In this document: one piece after another, positions 1-6,895 of the stretch
How the letters are laid out: each line of letters opens with the position of its first letter
Numbering within the stretch: the first letter of the stretch is position 1
Assembly: GCA_003169835.1 (NCBI GenBank)
Contig: PNAI01000042.1
Span: 1-64,000 of the forward strand
DNA from: Hyphomicrobiales bacterium
Lineage (GTDB): Bacteria > Pseudomonadota > Alphaproteobacteria > Rhizobiales > Xanthobacteraceae
Length of the DNA: 64,000 nucleotides
Direction: 5' to 3'
The notes under the pieces: generated by a model
Database searches by the model: none
What the model saw: the letters and a program-made list of their open reading frames with translations, nothing else
What the model was told of the DNA's origin: nothing
Translations under genes and position numbers: made by a program

Positions 1-23
1 TTCGAGTCCCTCTTGCGGCACCA
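1..23 (+). tRNA. 3' end of a tRNA gene (truncated by window edge)
   Basis: The first 23 bases fit the 3' end of a tRNA: T-loop TTCGAGT (1-7), 3' half of the T-stem CCCTC (8-12), 3' strand of the acceptor stem TTGCGGC (13-19), discriminator A (20) and an encoded CCA (21-23). The anticodon lies outside the window, so the amino acid cannot be assigned. Confidence 0.85.
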
Positions 24-33
24 ATACTTAGCC

Positions 34-53
34 GAATTATTCCCAGGTCTTAG
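34..53 (+). repeat. 20-bp motif repeated near 46.9 kb
   Basis: The motif GAATTATTCCCAGG followed by TCTTAG lies 10 bp after the tRNA CCA. Positions 46916-46935 carry the same motif with CTTTAG at the end, so 18 of 20 bases match. Both copies are outside genes. The function is unknown. No other content was recognised between the tRNA and the kinase gene that ends at 263. Confidence 0.4.
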
Positions 54-262
54 CTACGCTGTAGTAACGCCTCGTTATGAATTTGAGTCATGGCTGCTCC
101 GAGCGCCAATTAACGCATTAGGAGTGAAGCAGAAGGGCGTCAAAAGGTGGGGCCGGCTGGCTCGGTAGTGAATGACCCAAAGGAGGCATTCTCTGAATAT
201 CTTGTGTCGTGTGCTGGTTTTGCAGAATTGTATGTTGCCGGTGCTCTGCTTTCGTCGACCGC

Positions 263-1609
263 TTACGCTGCGAAGGGCAATCGAAGCGTGACTTGCAAAC
301 CGCCCAACACCGAAGCGTCGAGCTTGAGTTCTCCGCCATAAAGTTCGGCAAGCTCGCGGGTGATCGGCAGACCAAATCCAAAGCCAGGCGCACTTTCATC
401 GATTCGTTCACCCGGTCGCAGAACCTGTGGAATTTGATCCGGCCGCAGGCCCGGCCCATCGTCCTCAATCACAATTGCGACCGATCGTCCATCATCCTGG
501 TGCGCGTGAACCTCGACCTTGTTGCGCGCCCATCTGAACGCATTTTCGAGCAGATTGCCCGCCATCTCGTCGAAATCCTGCTGCTCGCACGCAACCGCAA
601 GATCGCGCGGCACGTTCTGCGCAAGGGCAACTCGCTTGTCCGCATAAATTTTGCCGAGTGCATTGCCGACGTCGTCAATGCGCGGAGCGATCAGTGTTTG
701 CGCGCGCGTTGGCCCGCTCAAGGCCGCGGCGCGCGCGCGCCCAAGATGATGTCGAATGCGCCGCTCCATCAATACGATCAAAGGATGAAGCTCGCCCGCC
801 GCATCGCGGCCGCGTTCCGACAAGGCGATAGCGAGGGTCGCCAGCGGCGTCTTGAGCCCATGCGCCAGATTGGCGACGTGGCGTCGCGCCCGCTCAAGAT
901 TGGCGGCATTCTGTTCGAGCAACCCGTTGAGTTCGGATACCAGCGGCAGAATTTCCAGCGGTTGCTCGGCGGGCACCTTTTCGCTCCGTCCGGTCCTGAC
1001 ATCCGCGACAGCCTGGCGAAGCCGTTCGAGGGGACGTAAGCCCAACCTGACTTGCAAAACGATGGCCAGAACAAGCGCGAGCCCCAACAAGACGAGCGAT
1101 ATCGCCAATGTCGTCATCGCCTCCCGCAGCGGGCCGATTACGGCAGAGCGCGGAGCCGACACAACGATGGTGGTGGGGATGCGTCCAACCGTCACTCGCT
1201 GAATTCTGAAATGCAGAGCTTCGCTCCTGGGGCCGGTCCCATCAGCGGATGTTGAACGCCCTTCGCGCGGAGGACGGCGGGATTCCGGAACGTCGATGCT
1301 GGCGCCCTCAAGCGAACGCGAACGGAGTACGTTTCTTGGTCCGATGACTTGCCAATACCAGCCGCGTGCCGGCCGATCGAACGGCGGACCGTCGGTGTTG
1401 CCCGCGACCGCGATGACGCCGTCATCCCCTGCGGTGAGCATCGAGGAGAGAAAGACGATTTGCGTATCGAGCCGCTGATCAATCTGACCTTGGACGAAGC
1501 GATGGAGGACAAAGCCAATCACGATCGCAGCGGCGACCAACGCCAGCGTGATGAAAACCGCGGCCCCGACCAGGAGCCGTCTGTTGAGGGATGCAGGTCC
1601 GAGTTTCAT
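263..1609 (-). CDS. PhoQ-like sensor histidine kinase
   Basis: This 448-residue membrane kinase is probably the sensor for the response regulator encoded just upstream. It has a TM helix at about 11-34, a short periplasmic loop, a second TM at about 165-190, and a dimerisation helix with the H-box AHGLKTPL (phospho-acceptor His250), which resembles the PhoQ type (HSLKTPL in E. coli). The catalytic domain shows an N-box GNLLEN (351-356), DDGPG (383-387) and GFGFG (409-413). The start ATG overlaps the regulator's stop codon in an ATGA, so the two genes are translationally coupled. The signal sensed cannot be read from sequence. The PhoQ label rests on the H-box and the regulator type, not on a search. 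Confidence 0.9.
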   Translation of the reverse strand: MKLGPASLNRRLLVGAAVFITLALVAAAIVIGFVLHRFVQGQIDQRLDTQIVFLSSMLTAGDDGVIAVAGNTDGPPFDRPARGWYWQVIGPRNVLRSRSLEGASIDVPESRRPPREGRSTSADGTGPRSEALHFRIQRVTVGRIPTTIVVSAPRSAVIGPLREAMTTLAISLVLLGLALVLAIVLQVRLGLRPLERLRQAVADVRTGRSEKVPAEQPLEILPLVSELNGLLEQNAANLERARRHVANLAHGLKTPLATLAIALSERGRDAAGELHPLIVLMERRIRHHLGRARAAALSGPTRAQTLIAPRIDDVGNALGKIYADKRVALAQNVPRDLAVACEQQDFDEMAGNLLENAFRWARNKVEVHAHQDDGRSVAIVIEDDGPGLRPDQIPQVLRPGERIDESAPGFGFGLPITRELAELYGGELKLDASVLGGLQVTLRLPFAA

Positions 1610-2271
1610 GGGTTGCCGGATGTAAGGCGGTATCCCCGGCCGCGGACCGTTTCGATCATCTCATGACCGATTTTGCGACGAAGACGAGCAACTATCACTT
1701 CGAGCGAATTGGAATCCACCTCGGCGTCACCTTCGTAAACTTTTTCATTCAGTTCGGACCGCTCAACCACCACGTTGTTGCGCAGAGTAAGACATGCCAG
1801 AACGCGCCACTCCAATGCCGTGAGACGAAGCGGCAGTCCGTTCAACTCGAAGACACCGATCTGCGCATCGAATGTGAGCGGCCCGCACGTAATGCGAGGC
1901 TCGGCGTGGCCCGCCGATCGCCGCACTAACGCACGCAGACGCATCACGAGTTCTTCGATCCGAACCGGTTTTGTCAGATAGTCGTCGGCTCCCGCCTTAA
2001 AGCCGTCGACCTTGTCGGTCCAGCCATCGCGAGCAGTAAGAATTAATACCGGCAGATGGCGGCCTTTCTTTCGCCAAGCGCGCAAGACGGCAGCGCCGGT
2101 GACCTTAGGAAGGCCGAGATCGAGAACCGCCGCATCGTAGCTTTCAGTCTCGCCAAGATGTTGGCCATCTTCACCATTGACGGCAATATCGACGGCAAAA
2201 TTCTCGTGACGCAAGGCTTGAGCGATCTCCTGCGCAAGAAGACGATCATCTTCGACCAGAAGAACTTTCAT
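1606..2271 (-). CDS. PhoP/OmpR-family response regulator
   Basis: This 221-residue regulator has a receiver domain with the acidic pair Asp8-Asp9, phospho-acceptor Asp51 in AVLDLGLP, a conserved Thr79 and Lys101 (LTKP). A C-terminal winged helix of OmpR type follows (about 125-220, ending RGRGYRLTSG). It is the first gene of a two-gene operon with the PhoQ-like kinase and shares a 4-bp overlap with it. It is transcribed away from the OB-fold-like gene at 2402. The 118-bp gap between them holds a perfect palindrome that could be its operator. A PhoP-like role in envelope or cation stress is inferred from the family only. Confidence 0.92.
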   Translation of the reverse strand: MKVLLVEDDRLLAQEIAQALRHENFAVDIAVNGEDGQHLGETESYDAAVLDLGLPKVTGAAVLRAWRKKGRHLPVLILTARDGWTDKVDGFKAGADDYLTKPVRIEELVMRLRALVRRSAGHAEPRITCGPLTFDAQIGVFELNGLPLRLTALEWRVLACLTLRNNVVVERSELNEKVYEGDAEVDSNSLEVIVARLRRKIGHEMIETVRGRGYRLTSGNP

Positions 2272-2323
2272 GCACCTTGTCCATCTTGCAGGACCATTCG
2301 CTAGACGATCTAGCTTAACTCAG

Positions 2324-2343
2324 CCTGAACGGATCGGTTCAGG
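2324..2343. promoter_or_regulatory. palindrome between regulator and divergent gene (candidate operator)
   Basis: A perfect inverted repeat CCTGAAC-N6-GTTCAGG lies midway between the divergent start codons of the PhoP-like regulator (2271) and the OB-fold-like gene (2402). A second, smaller palindrome CTAGA-CGA-TCTAG lies at 2301-2313. Position and symmetry suggest a regulator binding site, but PhoP sites are usually direct repeats, so the binding protein is uncertain. Confidence 0.4.
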
Positions 2344-2401
2344 GTGGGTTTGGCGTCAGCGGCCTAGGATCCCTCCATCAACTTAACAGATGGAGAGCAA
2401 C

Positions 2402-2983
2402 ATGACTTCCGAAGCGACCAACGACACATCCGGTACTGGATCGGACGCAACGCGGCCGGGCCTTCCCCCGCCTTCGCGGCGCTTTAATGTCTCCCCGCGT
2501 CTGATGGGCGCTGGTTTCGTCATTGCCGTTCTCGCCGTGGGTGCGGTGGGCGGCGTTGGTGCCAACCGCTATATCCAGAAATCGCAAGCGCAGAGCGTGT
2601 TGCTATTGCAGCCCGCACCGATCGCAAAGATGACGAACCCAGGTCCGTTCGCGGTCAAGGGACAGGTTGCCGAGGTCTTCGGCAATAAGTTCATCATCCA
2701 GGACGACAGCGGCCGCACGCTGGTCGATACTGGGCGGCGTGGCGAAGACGGAAAGCTGGTGGCGAAAGGTGAGACAATCACCATCCAAGGCGACTTCAAG
2801 AATGGCTTCGTCCACGCCAAGGTGATGACGCGAGCCGATGGCACCAGCGAAGCGATCGGATCGCCGAAGCATAAACACCACGAACGTGGCCCCGGTGAAC
2901 GGCCCGGCCCGCGTGCAGATCGTGGCCCCGGTTCCGACCGCGGTCCCGGCAGCGAAGCGCCGCCGTCACGTCCGGAACGTTGA
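2402..2983 (+). CDS. membrane-anchored OB-fold-like envelope protein
   Basis: This protein of about 193 residues has a cytoplasmic N-terminus rich in Ser/Thr/Pro and one TM helix (about residues 36-55). A small beta domain follows, of the pattern VKGQVAEVFGNKFIIQDD ... LVDTG ... ITIQGDF, which resembles the OB-fold YgiW/YdeI stress proteins. The tail of about 45 residues is His/Pro/Gly/Arg-rich. ATG 2402 is preferred over the in-frame ATG at 2390 because GGAGAG lies 4 bases before it. It is divergent from the PhoPQ-like operon, so it could be a regulon member. The OB-fold assignment is by eye. Confidence 0.7.
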   Translation: MTSEATNDTSGTGSDATRPGLPPPSRRFNVSPRLMGAGFVIAVLAVGAVGGVGANRYIQKSQAQSVLLLQPAPIAKMTNPGPFAVKGQVAEVFGNKFIIQDDSGRTLVDTGRRGEDGKLVAKGETITIQGDFKNGFVHAKVMTRADGTSEAIGSPKHKHHERGPGERPGPRADRGPGSDRGPGSEAPPSRPER

Positions 2984-3158
2984 TCCTACGACGGATGCTG
3001 GCTCGGACGGAATCCGGGCCGGCATCCGCTTCTTCATCATCAACCCCATATCGCCGCGCATCGCACAATGCCCCTGTGTGGATTTTACGATCATCGGTTG
3101 AGCCGCCGTCGCGCCCTATCTAGTATCGTCACGCGATTCAAATCCTACAACACGTGAG

Positions 3159-3821
3159 ATGCGGATGCTCGGCTGGTTCCAGGCTTTGATGCCAAAGGAA
3201 GAGCGCTTCTTTGACCTATTCACCCAGCACGCCAGGATCGTGGTCGCCTGTGCTGGAGAATTGCGCGGATTGCTGCAAGGCGGCGATAAAGTTGAGCATT
3301 ACTGCAAGCAGATTTTTGAACGCGAGGCCGACGCCGACGAAATCACGCGCCAAGTCTTGACGGCGGTGCGCCGTACGTTCATCACCCCGTTCGATCGCAG
3401 CGATATTCAAGATCTCATCAACTCGATGGACGATGCCATCGACCAGATGAACAAGACCGCAAAGATCATCATGTTGTTCGAGGTTCGCAATTTTGATTCG
3501 CAGATGCAGCAGATGGGCGAGATCATTGTGCAGGCGGCAAACCTCGTGCTGGAAGCGGTGCCGCTTCTGAGCTCAATCGGAAAGAACGCCGGCGCGCTGA
3601 GCACACTTACCGAGCAGATCATCCGTGTCGAAGAGCAGGCAGATGCGCTTCACGACCGGGGTCTCAAGGCGCTGTTCCTCGTCAACCGGCAAGGAAACGC
3701 GCAAGGAAATGCGATGAACTACATCATCGGGGCCGACCTTTACGATCATCTGGAGAAGGTGGTCGATCGTTTCGAGGACGTCTCGAAGGAAATCAACGCA
3801 ATCGTAACCGACCACTTGTAA
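3159..3821 (+). CDS. DUF47/PhoU-like protein, Pit partner
   Basis: This 220-residue, all-helical protein fits the DUF47 family, distant relatives of PhoU that accompany Pit-type phosphate transporters. The conserved region includes READADEITRQV and the stretch TFITPFDRSDIQDLINSMDD, typical of the family's metal-binding helical bundle. It lies 15 bp before pit and is almost certainly cotranscribed with it. It probably modulates Pit activity or phosphate homeostasis. The start could also be the ATG two codons later (3165); neither has a strong ribosome-binding site. Confidence 0.92.
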   Translation: MRMLGWFQALMPKEERFFDLFTQHARIVVACAGELRGLLQGGDKVEHYCKQIFEREADADEITRQVLTAVRRTFITPFDRSDIQDLINSMDDAIDQMNKTAKIIMLFEVRNFDSQMQQMGEIIVQAANLVLEAVPLLSSIGKNAGALSTLTEQIIRVEEQADALHDRGLKALFLVNRQGNAQGNAMNYIIGADLYDHLEKVVDRFEDVSKEINAIVTDHL

Positions 3822-3836
3822 CGGACGCGCTCGGCA

Positions 3837-4841
3837 ATGGACGCAATCCTGAGTCCGCCTGTTTTGATCGGCCTGATTGCGGTTGCCCTTGCCTTCGATT
3901 TTCTCAACGGTCTGCACGACGCCGCAAACTCGATCGCGACCATCGTATCCACGCGCGTTCTGCGGGCACGCTATGCGGTGATGTGGGCGGCGTTTTTCAA
4001 CTTCATTGCATTTCTGATTTTCGGTCTTCACGTGGCGCAGACCGTTGGGACCGGCATCGTGGCCGCCGAAATCGTCGATGCGCGCGTTATCTTCGGCGCG
4101 CTGATGGGCGCTATCTCCTGGAATCTGATTACGTGGTGGGCCGGCATTCCCTCCAGCAGCTCGCATGCGTTGATCGGGGGCCTGGTGGGGGCCGGTGTGA
4201 CCAAGGCCGGAAGCGCGGCGGTGGTATGGGCGGGGCTGATCAAGACCAGCGCCGCCATCGTACTGTCGCCGCTGACGGGATTTTTCCTTGCATTGCTGCT
4301 GGTGCTTACGGTGTCCTGGCTATTCGTGCGCGCACTCCCGCGCACCGTTGACGGTACTTTCCGCTTATTACAATTCGTCTCGGCCTCGCTCTATTCGATC
4401 GGCCATGGCGGCAACGACGCTCAGAAGACCATGGGCATCATTGCCGTGTTGCTGTTCTCTCAGGGGCAGCTCGGCGGCGAATTCTACGTGCCGTTCTGGG
4501 TGGTCATCACCTGTCAGATCGCCATGGCGCTTGGGACGCTCATCGGCGGATGGCGTATCGTGCATACGATGGGTTCGAAGATCACCCGGTTGACGCCGAT
4601 GCAAGGGTGCTGCGCTGAGACTGGCGGCGCGATCACGCTTTTTGCCGCAACCTGGTTTGGTATTCCGGTATCGACCACGCATACGATTACAGGCTCGATC
4701 ATCGGCGTGGGTGCGGCGCGTAAAATGTCGGCCGTTCGCTGGAATGTTGCGAGCAATATCGTGGTCGCCTGGGTCGTGACACTGCCGGCCGCGGGGCTGA
4801 TAGCCGCGGCATTCTATGCGTTGTGCGGCCTCATCCCATGA
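3837..4841 (+). CDS. pit: low-affinity inorganic phosphate transporter, PiT family
   Basis: This 334-residue membrane permease of the PiT family cotransports phosphate (as a metal-phosphate complex in bacteria) with protons. Both halves of the family's internal duplication are visible: DFLNGLHDAANSIATIVSTR near the N-terminus, and HGGNDAQKTMG followed by GIPVSTTHTITG in the second half. About ten hydrophobic segments are present. The length matches short PitA-like proteins without the long central loop. The gene follows the DUF47 gene by 15 bp and overlaps the NUDIX gene by 4 bp (ATGA), forming a three-gene operon. Confidence 0.95.
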   Translation: MDAILSPPVLIGLIAVALAFDFLNGLHDAANSIATIVSTRVLRARYAVMWAAFFNFIAFLIFGLHVAQTVGTGIVAAEIVDARVIFGALMGAISWNLITWWAGIPSSSSHALIGGLVGAGVTKAGSAAVVWAGLIKTSAAIVLSPLTGFFLALLLVLTVSWLFVRALPRTVDGTFRLLQFVSASLYSIGHGGNDAQKTMGIIAVLLFSQGQLGGEFYVPFWVVITCQIAMALGTLIGGWRIVHTMGSKITRLTPMQGCCAETGGAITLFAATWFGIPVSTTHTITGSIIGVGAARKMSAVRWNVASNIVVAWVVTLPAAGLIAAAFYALCGLIP

Positions 4842-5269
4842 GCGGAAAGGCTGCGCCAAACCTTCAATATGCCGCACTGCCTTACCGGCGGCGCACCGAC
4901 GGTGCCATCGAGGTCATGTTGATCACGTCGCTCAATACGAAGCGGTGGATCATTCCTAAAGGTTGGCCGGTGCAGGGTCTGGCGCCGCACGATTGCGCGG
5001 CACGCGAGGCGATGGAAGAGAGCGGCCTGGTCGGACGGATCAGCGATCGATCTATCGGCTTTTACGGGTACGAAAAGCGCCTTGCCGACGGTTCCGCGGT
5101 GCGCTGCACCGTGGAGACATTTCTGCTCGAGGTCGAGGAGCAATTGACGTCCTGGCCGGAACGCGGACGCCGGCAAACCCAATGGTATGCATTGCAGGCC
5201 GCCGCCGATGCGATCGAGGAGCCGGAGCTGAGCGCCATGATTCAGAGCTTGGCCGCACTTCTTGCTTAG
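4838..5269 (+). CDS. NUDIX hydrolase coupled to pit
   Basis: This protein of about 143 residues has a NUDIX box. It reads G-x5-L-x7-REAMEESGL, so the catalytic REUxEExGU part is intact, but the first glutamate of the classical G-x5-E is a leucine. The flanking TKRWIIPKGWP resembles diphosphoinositol-polyphosphate/diadenosine-polyphosphate hydrolases. The ATG start at 4838 overlaps the pit stop codon, which argues for translational coupling; a GTG at 4823 is the alternative. In this operon it may hydrolyse a phosphorylated signalling nucleotide or a polyphosphate-type substrate. That is inference. Confidence 0.85.
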   Translation: MSGKAAPNLQYAALPYRRRTDGAIEVMLITSLNTKRWIIPKGWPVQGLAPHDCAAREAMEESGLVGRISDRSIGFYGYEKRLADGSAVRCTVETFLLEVEEQLTSWPERGRRQTQWYALQAAADAIEEPELSAMIQSLAALLA

Positions 5270-5340
5270 GCCGCGCCACTGTCGGCGCCCAGGCGCTCGG
5301 CGGTGCCGGCGCATGACGGAAACGGGGTAAAAAATCGCTT

Positions 5341-5380
5341 TGTAACGCCGGGGTAGGGGTTCAAATCCCGCTTGCGGTCC
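5341..5380 (+). other. tRNA-like fragment (T-arm remnant)
   Basis: The sequence GGGGTTCAAATCCCG looks like a tRNA T-arm, with T-loop TTCAAAT at 5360-5366 and only three good stem pairs. TTTGTAA lies about 13 bases upstream and resembles a Thr anticodon loop. No matching acceptor or D-arm can be drawn and there is no CCA. It is at most a degenerate tRNA remnant. Confidence 0.25.
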
Positions 5381-5498
5381 CGGCTGTTTTCCAAAAGAAA
5401 ATCGGTCCAATAGCCTAACTGTGACAATACACAGCCATCAATTATTGCTGAATCTTGTTGCCGCGTAGGCCGTGAAAGCGCAATGTGGCGCCGCTAGC

Positions 5499-5523
5499 GC
5501 ACTAACGCACTCGCACTAACGCA
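5499..5523 (+). repeat. tandem 11-bp repeats upstream of csp
   Basis: GCACTAACGCA occurs at 5499-5509 and again at 5513-5523, with a 14-bp period, about 25-45 bp before the csp start. The same 11-mer also occurs by chance or descent at 1923-1933 inside a coding region. The position suits a promoter-proximal or 5'-leader element of the cold-shock gene, but no -35/-10 could be fixed. Confidence 0.35.
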
Positions 5524-5545
5524 TCAATAATTAGAGGATCTGACA

Positions 5546-5749
5546 ATGGCGACCGGAACAGTAAAGTGGTTCAATCCGACCAAGGGCTATGGCTTTATCC
5601 AACCGCAGGGTGGTGGTCAGGACGTGTTCGTACATATCTCGGCCGTTGAACGGGCCGGACTAAGCACCCTCAATGAAGGCCAGCAGGTCGAATACGAGGT
5701 CGTCGCCAATCGTGGCAAGTCCTCTGCCGAAAACCTCAAGGTCAAGTGA
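5546..5749 (+). CDS. cspA: cold-shock domain protein
   Basis: This 67-residue CspA-family single-stranded nucleic-acid binding protein is a five-stranded OB fold with RNP1 KGYGFI (about 13-18) and RNP2 VFVHIS (about 27-32). It acts as an RNA chaperone, easing translation or antitermination in the cold or in stationary phase. The length is standard for the family. The ribosome-binding site AGAGGA lies 9 bp before the ATG. The gene is monocistronic as far as can be seen, with a leader that contains two 11-bp direct repeats. Confidence 0.97.
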   Translation: MATGTVKWFNPTKGYGFIQPQGGGQDVFVHISAVERAGLSTLNEGQQVEYEVVANRGKSSAENLKVK

Positions 5750-5854
5750 CGGGGCGCGCCGACCGGCGCTGCCCAAATTTCTCACCCATCGGGATGTGAT
5801 ATCCGCAAAGCAACTGACACCGATACCCACGATTTCACGGCTGGCGAATGGTAT

Positions 5855-6100
5855 TTGACAGTCCGGTGCACTCAACCTGCATGTCGCGGGCTCATTGCTT
5901 TTCAGAAGTCAGCGGTTGATCACGAAAACCCCAACCTGCGGGTCACGATCGCCGGAACGCCTTCCGTCAACTGCCCGCATTGCATGGCGTTGGTGCGCTT
6001 TGGCACCGACCAGATTGAACGCAAGCGCGTGCTCGTGACGGAGTGCGGTCCCGGCAATGGTGGGAACCGGCTTTCCGTTCGGCACGCGCTCGATTCATAA
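5855..6100 (+). CDS. small zinc-ribbon-like hypothetical protein
   Basis: This 81-residue ORF has two cysteine pairs, CTQPAC and CPHC, spaced about 33 residues apart. The pattern suggests a zinc ribbon, followed by VRFGTDQIERKRV. The family was not recognised. The start is uncertain: TTG 5855 is the first usual start codon, yet the in-frame sequence before it (DFTAGEWYLTVRC) reads like protein. The frame is open all the way back to the csp stop codon, with no ATG or GTG. Either translation begins at TTG or a rare start, or the 5' end is lost. It ends directly before the next ORF. Confidence 0.5.
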   Translation: MTVRCTQPACRGLIAFQKSAVDHENPNLRVTIAGTPSVNCPHCMALVRFGTDQIERKRVLVTECGPGNGGNRLSVRHALDS

Positions 6101-6187
6101 GTGAGCGTACGTTCTCCGCGATTCGGCAATTCGAATCTGCCGATCGCGATGCCGCGTTCGCGCGCAGACGTTTCCAATGCAGCAGGC

Positions 6188-6895
6188 ATGCAGTCACCTC
6201 ACAAGCACCTGAGCACGAAGCCGAGTGACTTTTGGCTCGCGCGCGGTGCGGTGCTCGTCATCGTCGGGCTTCAACTGGGAATCGTGAACGATCTGACGGT
6301 TGGCCCGCGCTGGCTCGCACCGACACTTGAGCTTGCGCTGCTGATACCGTTGTCACTTGCCACCGCATGGACTCAAAAGGCCGCCGGCAGAGCATCCTCC
6401 GATCCCCAGTGGCAACTGGTTGACCGGGACCGGCGCCGTGTCAGAATGTTGGCGATCCTTCTCACCGGCCTAAGTACGCTGATGAACTTCGGCGCACTTG
6501 CCCAATTGATCGAGGCCATCCTGAGCGGCCACGCCGGCACGGGCCGGACCCTTTTGCTCGACGCGCTGAACATTTGGCTGACCAACGTCGTCGTCTTCGC
6601 CCTTTGGTTTTGGACGGTGGATCGCAATGGACCGGCGGAGCGGGGTCTTACCACCGAAAACAAGAGCGATTTTCTTTTTCCCCAGCAGACCGCCGCGGGT
6701 GACAAGCAATTTGAACGATGGATACCGGGCTTCGTCGATTATTTGTTCCTCGCCTACACCAATGCGACGGCATTCTCGCCGGCCGACACTTTTCCGCTCA
6801 CTGTCAGGGCCAAGATTCTCATGATGGCGGAATCCGCCATCTCGCTCATAACCATCGCCCTCGTCGCGTCGCGGGCGGTCGGAATTTTGAATTAA
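6188..6895 (+). CDS. integral membrane protein, unknown function
   Basis: This protein of about 235 residues has four or five hydrophobic helices: about 15-35, 38-58, 90-115, 125-145 and the C-terminus. The motif GFVDYLFLAYTNATAFSPAD sits before the last two helices and resembles the pore-like segment of DUF1345-type membrane proteins; that is only an impression. The frame is open from 6101, but the first 29 residues look non-native, so ATG 6188 is chosen; ATG 6149 is also possible. The stop codon overlaps the convergent ABC-F gene by 4 bp. Confidence 0.75.
   Translation: MQSPHKHLSTKPSDFWLARGAVLVIVGLQLGIVNDLTVGPRWLAPTLELALLIPLSLATAWTQKAAGRASSDPQWQLVDRDRRRVRMLAILLTGLSTLMNFGALAQLIEAILSGHAGTGRTLLLDALNIWLTNVVVFALWFWTVDRNGPAERGLTTENKSDFLFPQQTAAGDKQFERWIPGFVDYLFLAYTNATAFSPADTFPLTVRAKILMMAESAISLITIALVASRAVGILN

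Noticed and set aside
209-1039. Plus-strand open frame of 276 codons opposite the first kinase
   Set aside because: It is antisense to a kinase with intact H, N and G boxes.
5341-5380. Considered as a full tRNA-Thr gene
   Set aside because: The anticodon and T-stem pairings fail, there is no acceptor complement, and no CCA, so at most a remnant.
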